NCBI GenBank assembly: GCA_028279155.1
Contig: JANQST010000048.1
Coordinates: 1-19,752, forward strand
DNA length: 19,752 nt
Direction: 5' to 3'
From: Cyclobacteriaceae bacterium
Lineage (GTDB): Bacteria > Bacteroidota > Bacteroidia > Cytophagales > Cyclobacteriaceae
The notes under the pieces were generated by a model. It was given only the letters and a program-made list of their open reading frames with translations, made no database searches and was not told the origin of the DNA. A program made the translations under genes and the position numbers. Each line of letters starts with the position of its first letter. Positions within the stretch are counted from its first letter, which is position 1. Shown piece after piece: positions 1 through 5,708 of this stretch.

Positions 1-2
1 CT

Positions 3-500
3 GGAAAGCGCATCTACGACAACTATATGCATATCCCCTCCACTGAAATATGGACCGATTATACCATGATCGGCATCATGAACCAGGTCCGTTTCTGCTG
101 GGATGCGGGGATATTTGAAGACAAGGAGATCGCAATCAGTGTATGCTCAGAATTGAAAACACTCCTGGAAACGATCCAAAACCAAGCAGAACATGGGAAG
201 AAATTCATTGATGACGAAAAAGCAGGAGGAGCAGAATTCAATCTATACTATAGTGAGTTGGAAGATGAGAATACCTGTATCCATGTGGAGCTAGATGATT
301 TCAGCACAGTTTATCTAGGTCATCTCAATCACCGTTTTATTAAAACAAGCAATAAGGAATATTGTCAAACAACTAAAGACTGGTATGTGAACCTGGAGAA
401 GAAATCCATGCTTATCAGTCAAGCCTCTGCAACGGCAAGATTCCAGTTCTTCAAAAGAGGATTTGATCAATTGGATCTCTTGATCAGGCATATTTCCTGA
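3..500 (+). CDS. Hypothetical protein, possibly 5'-truncated by the window edge
   Basis: The reading frame is open from the first complete codon (position 3) to the TGA at 498-500. The first in-frame ATG is at 27, giving 157 aa, but nothing marks it as the true start, so the gene may begin outside the window. The product is soluble, mildly acidic and predicted mostly alpha-helical, with no signal peptide and no membrane segment. It has a helical stretch with a cluster of Glu and Gln around residues 40-60 and an aromatic-rich middle (LYYSELEDE, DDFSTVYLGHL). I do not recognise the family and see no catalytic motif. About 230 bases of non-coding sequence follow it. That it is a real gene is supported only by length, plausible composition and orientation. 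Confidence 0.6.
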   Translation, partial: GKRIYDNYMHIPSTEIWTDYTMIGIMNQVRFCWDAGIFEDKEIAISVCSELKTLLETIQNQAEHGKKFIDDEKAGGAEFNLYYSELEDENTCIHVELDDFSTVYLGHLNHRFIKTSNKEYCQTTKDWYVNLEKKSMLISQASATARFQFFKRGFDQLDLLIRHIS

Positions 501-733
501 TAGTCGGCAATTAATTCTTTTGTAAATCATCTCACCTGATCTGAAAAGAGTTGCATTTTTTGCAAAAAGCAGTCGTAAGGTTGCAAAAACCACAACTTTT
601 TAAGGTTTGTCAAGATTGTAAAGAGCTTTTCTTGCGTAGCCTGCAATTTCTCCAAAAACTAGCCTCATTTCGTCGGTGATCACTTTTCGTATGGTCATTT
701 AGTTTAGCCTCACACGCAATCTACCGCCTGGCT
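501..733. other. Non-coding gap with a TTGCA inverted repeat
   Basis: I see no convincing gene here. The stretch is AT-rich. It holds a small inverted repeat, TTGCA at 551-555 and TGCAA at 561-565, separated by five T, and the word TTGCAAAAA recurs about 25 nt further on. Near 690-715 there is a sequence one mismatch from the Bacteroidota -7 element (TAGTTTAG), which could serve the tiny ORFs downstream; this is weak. A minus-strand 92-codon frame crosses this gap but overlaps the preceding gene and has no recognisable content. Confidence 0.4.
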
Positions 734-877
734 ATGAAAACATTAAAAGTAATTCTATTGATCGCTCTGGTCATCATCACTATGCGCTCCTTCTCCCATC
801 GATTGGGAGCAAGGACGGGCATAATTAAAGCTTGGCTTCTGTCCTATTTTAAGTTATCAAAAAGAGTAGCATCATGA
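734..877 (+). CDS. Tiny putative membrane peptide (47 aa)
   Basis: An ATG frame of 47 codons ends in TGA at 875-877. The N-terminal part (MKTLKVILLIALVIITM) is a continuous hydrophobic segment typical of a single membrane helix or uncleaved signal sequence. A basic, Arg/Lys-rich C-terminal half follows, with a second, weaker hydrophobic patch (IIKAWLLSYF). Its stop overlaps the next ATG (ATGA, 874-877), an arrangement typical of translationally coupled genes. A strong hairpin at 788-815 lies inside the frame, so the stretch may instead be structured RNA. I recognise no family. The composition resembles small membrane peptides in general, such as type I toxin-like or stress peptides, but nothing identifies it as one. 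Confidence 0.35.
   Translation: MKTLKVILLIALVIITMRSFSHRLGARTGIIKAWLLSYFKLSKRVAS
788..815. repeat. Strong 11-bp hairpin with one bulge
   Basis: TCCTT-CTCCCA (788-798) pairs with TGGGAG-C-AAGGA (804-815). This leaves one bulged C at 810 and a five-base loop TCGAT. No T-tract follows on either strand, so it is not a standard intrinsic terminator. It lies inside the 47-codon frame at 734-877. It could be an RNA control element, part of a small RNA, or chance. Confidence 0.5.
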
Positions 878-1014
878 AACAAATAATTTTCAAGATCATT
901 GTTCTAGTGCTAGCTCTTTTGGGATTCCTTGGTCTTCCGGAAAACGATAAAGACAATTTCAAAACCTCAGATTCCACACCACAACCTTTGACAACACCCA
1001 TCACAAAGAATTAA
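874..1014 (+). CDS. Tiny putative membrane peptide (46 aa)
   Basis: The frame starts at the ATG that overlaps the preceding stop and ends in TAA at 1012-1014. Residues 4-21 (IIFKIIVLVLALLGFLGL) form one hydrophobic helix. The remainder is a polar tail rich in Asp, Asn, Thr, Ser and Pro. The topology suggests a membrane-anchored peptide or a signal sequence with a short exported tail. No Cys is present, so it is not a lipoprotein. No family is recognised. The ATGA overlap with the preceding frame and the matching small size and hydrophobicity are the main reasons to regard it as real. Confidence 0.4.
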   Translation: MKQIIFKIIVLVLALLGFLGLPENDKDNFKTSDSTPQPLTTPITKN

Positions 1015-1030
1015 CTAACAAGCATCTATC

Positions 1031-1147
1031 ATGAATTCAAAACAAAACATCACAGTTGCAGTTGTAAGAGGTCGATTATTAGTACGATCAGTTCGAATCC
1101 TTACTGTATTCCTAACCATACTGGCAATTATTGCCCTAACCAGCTAA
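1031..1147 (+). CDS. Tiny putative membrane peptide (38 aa)
   Basis: A 38-codon ATG frame lies 16 nt after the preceding tiny frame and ends in TAA at 1145-1147. The N-terminal half is basic (Lys4 and five Arg between about 14 and 27, around VRGRLLVRSVR). The C-terminal part (ILTVFLTILAIIALTS) is a hydrophobic segment that could form a tail-anchored helix. It has no recognisable family and no Shine-Dalgarno sequence, as expected in this phylum. Third member of a run of three tiny hydrophobic frames. It could be spurious; supporting it would need conservation or expression data. Confidence 0.35.
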   Translation: MNSKQNITVAVVRGRLLVRSVRILTVFLTILAIIALTS

Positions 1148-1200
1148 GGAAAAAAAGCAGTCAACCGCTCCTGTTTAGTACCGGTAGGCTGCTTTCCTTA
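1145..1200 (-). terminator. Candidate intrinsic terminator downstream of the S9-type hydrolase
   Basis: CTGCTTTCCTTA (1189-1200) is complementary to the ends of TAAGGAAAAAAAGCAG (1145-1160). Read on the minus strand, AAAGCAG pairs with CTGCTTT and a run of T follows, the form of an intrinsic terminator, though the loop is long (about 28 nt, with a small ACCG/CGGT inner stem). It overlaps the end of the hydrolase gene and the stop of the 38-aa frame, so it may act in both directions. Confidence 0.45.
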
Positions 1201-2239
1201 GTGCCTTTACTCCGTTGAACGGTTTAGGTGGATTTAAATAGCCACCCAGGAATTTGTAAATCTTCAAGCGAACCTCCTGGGCTTTTTTGGAATCAATTCG
1301 ATCAAAAGAATGACCGCCAGGTACATCCTGGAAAATCTCGTACTCGAATTTCTTTCCTTCTGCCTTCAGAGACTTAATGAGATGTTCCACTTCCAGGACA
1401 TTCACATCTGCATCGTTCGTATTGGTATGAATCAATAGAGGCGTTTTTAATTTATGCGCTTGCCATGCCGGAGAACGTTTCTTGTATTCCTCCACGTTCT
1501 CATAGGCTGTTTTTCCGATATGAAAATCTGCAGAATAAAGATCACGATATCTCTCTGTCTTATAACCCATCCTGGCGATCAAATCACTCACAGGAACCCC
1601 TGCATAGGCTACCTTATAGTCATCAGGATGATCGAAAATATTCATCAAGGAGATTAAGCCACCATGACTCCAGCCAAAGATTCCGACTCGCGAACCATCA
1701 ACAATGTCATAATTTTCAACCATGTATTTTTTTGAAGCATAGACATCTTCCACTTCCAATCCTCCATAATCAATGGCCTCATAAAATCCTCTACCATAAC
1801 CAGTGCTTCCTCGATACTCCGCTGCTACGACGATGTACTGCTGCGCCATCAACTCCCGAATGATGTGGGTGTAAAAAGTGTTGAAATTGCTGTGAACGCC
1901 ACCATGTGGAAGCACCAACAACGGGTACTTCTTAGTCGCATCAATGCCTTTTGGAATAAACACATAGGACTGGAATCTAAACGGATTACCATACCCCTGT
2001 CTTGTCTTGTTTTTTTCAACTCGGTCTGCTTTTGGAGGACCTGTCAGGTACACTTTATCTATATAGGCTACATCGCCAACTTTATCATACCATAGCAAAT
2101 CGTCCATGGATTTCTGCAAGCGATCAAAACTATGTCGGAGATTAGATACTTGATTTCTCAAGCGTTCTATTTCCTTATCTTCCTGGGCAGAAGTGATCAG
2201 GATGGACGTAAAAAGAAGTAAGAAGCAAACGGCTTTCAT
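1175..2239 (-). CDS. Secreted S9-type prolyl oligopeptidase-like alpha/beta hydrolase
   Basis: Probable exported serine hydrolase of the prolyl oligopeptidase/dienelactone hydrolase clan. I use the ATG at 2239, which gives 354 aa beginning with a signal peptide (MKAVCFLLLFTSILITSAQ); the frame stays open 13 codons upstream without another good start. After a short coiled-coil-like stretch (ERLRNQVSNLRHSFDRL), the hydrolase fold begins. The nucleophile elbow is GWSHGG with Ser near residue 191 of this numbering. A candidate acid is Asp276 or Asp278 (NTNDAD), and the base is His310 (PGGHSFD). The oxyanion region is LPHGGVHSNF. No beta-propeller precedes the catalytic domain, unlike full-length S9 peptidases, so substrate choice cannot be inferred; it may be a peptidase or an esterase. 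It lies downstream of the cyclophilin on the same strand, about 100 nt apart. Confidence 0.8.
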   Translation of the reverse strand: MKAVCFLLLFTSILITSAQEDKEIERLRNQVSNLRHSFDRLQKSMDDLLWYDKVGDVAYIDKVYLTGPPKADRVEKNKTRQGYGNPFRFQSYVFIPKGIDATKKYPLLVLPHGGVHSNFNTFYTHIIRELMAQQYIVVAAEYRGSTGYGRGFYEAIDYGGLEVEDVYASKKYMVENYDIVDGSRVGIFGWSHGGLISLMNIFDHPDDYKVAYAGVPVSDLIARMGYKTERYRDLYSADFHIGKTAYENVEEYKKRSPAWQAHKLKTPLLIHTNTNDADVNVLEVEHLIKSLKAEGKKFEYEIFQDVPGGHSFDRIDSKKAQEVRLKIYKFLGGYLNPPKPFNGVKALRKAAYRY

Positions 2240-2338
2240 AATGAAGTGGAATTTTGGTTGTATCCGAAGATAAAACACAAATACTACTTCAAAAAGCTAC
2301 TTCTTGATAGGCGGAATTATAAGATGTGAGAATATTTC

Positions 2339-2773
2339 TTAGGAACCGATCACCACCTTCTCCATCACGTCATCCTGACGAATTTCATCGATCACTTCAA
2401 GCCCATCAACCACTTTCCCGAATACGGTGTGATTTCTGTCAAGGTGAGCAGTATTGGTTCTACTGTGACAAATAAAAAACTGAGATCCACCTGTGTTTCT
2501 TCCCGCATGCGCCATGGAAAGTACACCACGATCATGATATTGGTTATCACCATCTAATTCGCAATCAATTTGGTAGCCTGGCCCTCCTGTTCCGTCACCT
2601 TTCGGGCATCCTCCCTGGACTACAAAATCCGGAATAACTCTGTGGAAGGTCAATCCATCATAGTAGCCCTTTTCAGCAAGGTCAACGAAGTTTTGAACGG
2701 TGTTAGGGGCATCATTTTCAAAAAACTCGATTTTCATGACCCCTTTCTTGGTGTGTATCTCTGCAGTCTTCAT
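2339..2773 (-). CDS. Peptidyl-prolyl cis-trans isomerase, cyclophilin type (cytoplasmic)
   Basis: Cyclophilin of 144 aa that catalyses cis-trans isomerisation of Xaa-Pro bonds during protein folding. There is no signal peptide, so it is cytoplasmic. The active-site block FHRVIPDFVVQGG (about residues 43-55) contains the expected Arg45, Phe50 and Gln53, and the second signature MAHAGRNTGGSQFF lies at 87-100. The position matching Trp121 of human cyclophilin A is His110 (AHLDRNHTVFG), a common bacterial change that usually weakens cyclosporin binding. It is divergent from the decarboxylase gene, with 69 nt between the starts. A TAAGTTTG element lies only 5 nt before the ATG on this strand. Confidence 0.93.
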   Translation of the reverse strand: MKTAEIHTKKGVMKIEFFENDAPNTVQNFVDLAEKGYYDGLTFHRVIPDFVVQGGCPKGDGTGGPGYQIDCELDGDNQYHDRGVLSMAHAGRNTGGSQFFICHSRTNTAHLDRNHTVFGKVVDGLEVIDEIRQDDVMEKVVIGS

Positions 2774-2778
2774 GGACG

Positions 2779-2786
2779 CAAACTTA
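2779..2786 (-). promoter_or_regulatory. Candidate Bacteroidota -7 element (TAAGTTTG) of the cyclophilin gene
   Basis: The minus strand reads TAAGTTTG, matching TAnnTTTG, five bases before the ATG at 2773. No clear TTTG -33 box sits at the expected distance. If used, the mRNA would be leaderless or nearly so. Confidence 0.4.
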
Positions 2787-2828
2787 ATTGCAAAATTTAA
2801 AAATCACAGCCGTTGCTCAAGACATCAT

Positions 2829-2836
2829 TATTTTTG
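2829..2836 (+). promoter_or_regulatory. Candidate -7 element (TATTTTTG) of the decarboxylase gene
   Basis: TATTTTTG matches TAnnTTTG and ends six bases before the ATG at 2843. No good -33 TTTG is visible. It supports choosing the ATG at 2843 over the in-frame TTG at 2813, because that TTG would lie upstream of the promoter element. Confidence 0.4.
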
Positions 2837-2842
2837 ATTTCG

Positions 2843-4291
2843 ATGATTGACAAAATAAAAGAGCAAGAGAAAATCGCGCTTCTGCTTGATCCGCCAGAAG
2901 ATCAACGAGCAACCTGGAATAGGCAAATCCTTGAACATACTACAGAGTTTCTCAACTCTTTGGATGATGCCAATGCCTATTATCAAAATGAAGACAAAGG
3001 AGCTGGAATTCTTAACTACGACATTGGTGATGAATCATCTTCTCTACCAGAGTTACTAAATGGTGTGAAATCACACATCGAGGAGGATGGAATTAACCCT
3101 GCATCCGGAGGACATATGGGCTACATCCCAGGGGGTGGACTTTACCCGTCTGCACTGGGTGATTATCTAGCTGCCATCAGTAACAAATACGCAGGTATCT
3201 TCTTTCCTGCCCCGGGTGCCGTGCGACTAGAGAATATGCTCCTTCGTTGGATGTCGAAATTGATGGGCTTCCCGGAAAATGCAACAGGTAACTTGACCTC
3301 TGGTGGTTCAATTTCAAACCTGATAGCAGTGGTTACAGCCAGAGAAGCCAAAGGCATCAAAGCAGCAGATTTCCATCGGTTGGTAATATACCTTTCAGAT
3401 CAAGCTCATCATTCGCTACAAAAAGCACTAAGGATTGCCGGTTTGGGAGAAGCGCAATTGAGATACATACCCCTTGATGATCAATTGAGAATGGATGTCC
3501 AGGAACTCAAGTCAGCCATTGAAAAAGACCAGGAATCAGACTTAATACCTTTTATTATTAATGCATCGATGGGTACTACGAATACCGGAACCATTGATCC
3601 AATCTCTGAAATCGCTACTGTAGCGGCAAATTGTAACATTTGGTATCATGTGGATGCTGCTTATGGTGGGTTTTTTAAGCTACTTCCTGAACTAGAAAAA
3701 GAATTCGAAGGCATTGATCAAACAGATTCAATTACGCTCGATCCTCACAAATGCCTCTTCCTTCCCTTTGGTACCGGCGCGGTATTGATCAAAAACAAAA
3801 AGGCTTTATATCAAGCACACCAATACACCGCTGACTATCTTCAGGATCTTGTTGAAGTTGAGGAAGAAGTCAACCCTGCGGATGTTTCACCTGAACTCAC
3901 CAAGCATTTCAGAGGATTACGCTTGTGGCTACCACTAAAACTTTTTGGACTTAATCCATTTAAGGCCGCGTTGAGAGAAAAACTACTTCTAGCCAACTAT
4001 TTTTATCAAGAGATTCAAAAGATACCTGGCTTTAAAGTGGGTCCAAAACCCGATCTATCGGTAGCAATTTTCAGATTTGTTCCGGAAAGTGGAGATGCAA
4101 ATGCTTTCAATGAAAAACTCATCAAAGCTATCCAGGACGATGGTAGGGTCTTTCTTTCCTCCACCACCCTTGATGGAATTTTCTGGATAAGGGTTGCAGT
4201 TGTGATCTTTCGAACACATTTGAAGCACCTGGATCTGCTTTTAGAGATTATCAAAAGTGAGGCAGGCACGCTATTGAATAGTAAAGATTAA
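2843..4291 (+). CDS. PLP-dependent group II amino acid decarboxylase
   Basis: A 482-aa member of the aromatic-L-amino-acid/glutamate decarboxylase family (Pfam PF00282 type), a cytoplasmic fold-type I PLP enzyme that removes the alpha-carboxylate of an amino acid. I start at ATG 2843; the frame is open to a TTG at 2813. Visible motifs are TSGGSISNL (cofactor phosphate), DQAHHSLQKA (His stacking on the PLP ring), NASMGTTNTGTID, YHVDAAYGG with the Asp that pairs with the pyridine nitrogen (about residue 271), and LDPHKCLFLPFG with the Schiff-base Lys at about residue 303. Length fits the family. The substrate cannot be read from the sequence; homologues act on aromatic amino acids, 2,4-diaminobutyrate, aspartate or glutamate. 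No transporter or partner gene is adjacent. It is convergent with tilS. Confidence 0.88.
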   Translation: MIDKIKEQEKIALLLDPPEDQRATWNRQILEHTTEFLNSLDDANAYYQNEDKGAGILNYDIGDESSSLPELLNGVKSHIEEDGINPASGGHMGYIPGGGLYPSALGDYLAAISNKYAGIFFPAPGAVRLENMLLRWMSKLMGFPENATGNLTSGGSISNLIAVVTAREAKGIKAADFHRLVIYLSDQAHHSLQKALRIAGLGEAQLRYIPLDDQLRMDVQELKSAIEKDQESDLIPFIINASMGTTNTGTIDPISEIATVAANCNIWYHVDAAYGGFFKLLPELEKEFEGIDQTDSITLDPHKCLFLPFGTGAVLIKNKKALYQAHQYTADYLQDLVEVEEEVNPADVSPELTKHFRGLRLWLPLKLFGLNPFKAALREKLLLANYFYQEIQKIPGFKVGPKPDLSVAIFRFVPESGDANAFNEKLIKAIQDDGRVFLSSTTLDGIFWIRVAVVIFRTHLKHLDLLLEIIKSEAGTLLNSKD

Positions 4292-4304
4292 AGTCAATAT
4301 CCAA

Positions 4305-4381
4305 AGACCCTGAAACAAGTCAAGGAGACTCACGGAGGAATAGTAATACTTCTTTAAGTCATGCTGAACGTGGTTCAGCAT
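4305..4381. repeat. Paired REP-like palindromes between convergent genes
   Basis: ATGCTGAAC (4361-4369) and GTTCAGCAT (4373-4381) form a perfect 9-bp stem with a GTG loop. About 40 nt before it, CCCTGAAACAAGTCAAGG (4308-4325) reads as a decayed second copy in opposite orientation (CCTGA against TCAAGG with a one-base bulge). The consensus, flanked by GTCAT and ATCTTC, resembles the short CTGAAC...GTTCAG palindromes I know to be very common in intergenic regions of Bacteroidota genomes. The intact copy overlaps the last codons and stop of tilS (Asp-Ala-Glu-Pro-Arg-Ser-Ala). It may also serve as a bidirectional terminator, although neither side has a strong T-tract. Confidence 0.6.
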
Positions 4382-5684
4382 CTTCAAATGAAACGCACAG
4401 CACATTCCTTGTAGCTTCACTTATTTTAAACCCATCAGCAATTTGATGACCAACCAACCAAGCGATCTGATCCCCTGATTGAACCACTAATACGTCATCC
4501 TTTAAAGCCAATGGTACTTTTTTGTCAATCAGATAATCACTAACTTTCTTCGAATCATTCATTCCAAGTGGTGTGAATCTATCGCCCTTCCTCCACTTTC
4601 TTACCTTCAATGGAAAATGGATCAGGTCTGCATCCAAAAAAGCTATTTCCGTATTTCCCGCGAAATTCAATTCGCTCTTATCGATAAAGGCAACTCTGAA
4701 TTTGGTTTCATGAAAATGGAAATCACCCTCGCTTTCGATTCTCAAAAGATCACCGGCATCCACTTCTTGTGGTTTAATAAACAGCGAATTCCTATCGATG
4801 GATAAGACAAGGTTATTGGTAAAAAATTGTTTTCCTGGTTTTCCCAACGATTCAAAAATCTGCTTGGAAATAGCATAACTAAACCCGTATTCAGACAATA
4901 TTTCACTTAATATCAACAGGTCGGTATTCGTTTCCACCCAATCCAACGTTAATTCTGTAGTAGAACCATTTACTAATATGTGTTTGGCTTTGACTTCCAT
5001 TACATGGGATGAGATCATCTCAGCAGCCATTTCCAACCTTTCTGAGGTACTCTGATAGGTATGGATCAACGATGGATTAAGTTCGAGCAACTTCGGGATC
5101 ACTTCTAATCTCAAAAAATTCCTTTCATAGTCCACCTTCTGATTGGAAGAATCTTCACGCCATTTAAGCGCATTTTCCTTCGCATACTCCTCTAGTTGAT
5201 CCTTAGATGCAAACAACATCGGTCTGATCACTTTTTCATTTTGGGTACGCATTCCAACAAGACCTTTGACACCTGTGCCGCGCACGAGATTGATCAATGA
5301 TGTTTCAAAAGAATCATTCAAATGATGAGCAGTTGAGACCTTATTAAGCTTCTTTTCTATTAAAAGTTCATGGAACCATTCATATCGAGCATTTCTCGCA
5401 TTGATTTGAGTAGACCCTTTGCCAAGTTTAAAATTCTTAACATTGAGTTGAATCCCATTCTCCTTTGCCCATGCTTGAACAAACTCCTCGTCCCCATCAG
5501 ATTCCTTGCCTCTCAAATTGAAATTGCAATGGGCAACCTCAAACCTCCAATTGGATTTGAGAAACAGATCAGCCATAACCATGGAATCCAGGCCACCACT
5601 TACGGCCAACAAAACCAGATCATCTTCGTTCAGAAGTTCTTGCTTCTTGATAAAATCATGGAACTGTTTTTGTAAAGAGTGCAT
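4359..5684 (-). CDS. tilS: tRNA(Ile)-lysidine synthase
   Basis: A 441-aa cytoplasmic enzyme that uses ATP and lysine to convert the wobble cytidine of the CAU-anticodon tRNA-Ile to lysidine, which changes both the charging and the codon read. The N-terminal PP-loop motif SGGLDSM lies at residues 29-35. The catalytic domain follows, with FNLRGKESDGDEEF and the HHLNDSFETSLINLVRGTG block. The C-terminal TilS domain is clear (KVRKWRKGDRFTPLGM and KKVSDYLIDKKVP). Length is normal for the family. The start ATG at 5684 is only 24 nt from the divergent ATG of the OstA-like gene, so the two share a very compact promoter region. The last seven codons are formed by the REP-like palindrome at 4361-4381, which suggests that the original C-terminus was changed by that element. 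Confidence 0.95.
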   Translation of the reverse strand: MHSLQKQFHDFIKKQELLNEDDLVLLAVSGGLDSMVMADLFLKSNWRFEVAHCNFNLRGKESDGDEEFVQAWAKENGIQLNVKNFKLGKGSTQINARNARYEWFHELLIEKKLNKVSTAHHLNDSFETSLINLVRGTGVKGLVGMRTQNEKVIRPMLFASKDQLEEYAKENALKWREDSSNQKVDYERNFLRLEVIPKLLELNPSLIHTYQSTSERLEMAAEMISSHVMEVKAKHILVNGSTTELTLDWVETNTDLLILSEILSEYGFSYAISKQIFESLGKPGKQFFTNNLVLSIDRNSLFIKPQEVDAGDLLRIESEGDFHFHETKFRVAFIDKSELNFAGNTEIAFLDADLIHFPLKVRKWRKGDRFTPLGMNDSKKVSDYLIDKKVPLALKDDVLVVQSGDQIAWLVGHQIADGFKISEATRNVLCVSFEDAEPRSA

Positions 5685-5702
5685 TAACGTAAGTTACCTT
5701 TG
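5669..5702 (+). promoter_or_regulatory. Candidate promoter of the OstA-like gene (TTTG ... TACCTTTG)
   Basis: TACCTTTG at 5695-5702 matches TAnnTTTG, with a TTTG at 5669-5672 and a 22-nt spacer (usual about 19-21). The -7 box ends six bases before the ATG at 5709, predicting a leaderless transcript. The -33 box lies inside the start of tilS. The in-frame TTG at 5700 is part of the box and so cannot be the start if this promoter is used. Confidence 0.45.
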
Positions 5703-5708
5703 CTTAAA

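Noticed and set aside
315..593. Minus-strand ORF of 92 codons across the end of the first gene
   Set aside because: Overlaps the coding frame ending at 500 antisense, has no recognisable domain, and its start lies in the AT-rich gap. No support beyond openness.
1465..1863. Plus-strand ORF of 132 codons
   Set aside because: Antisense to the S9-type hydrolase, rich in His, Ser and Arg as is typical for shadow frames.
2813..2842. TTG start extending the decarboxylase
   Set aside because: The ATG at 2843 follows a -7 promoter match at 2829-2836, which would lie inside the longer frame.
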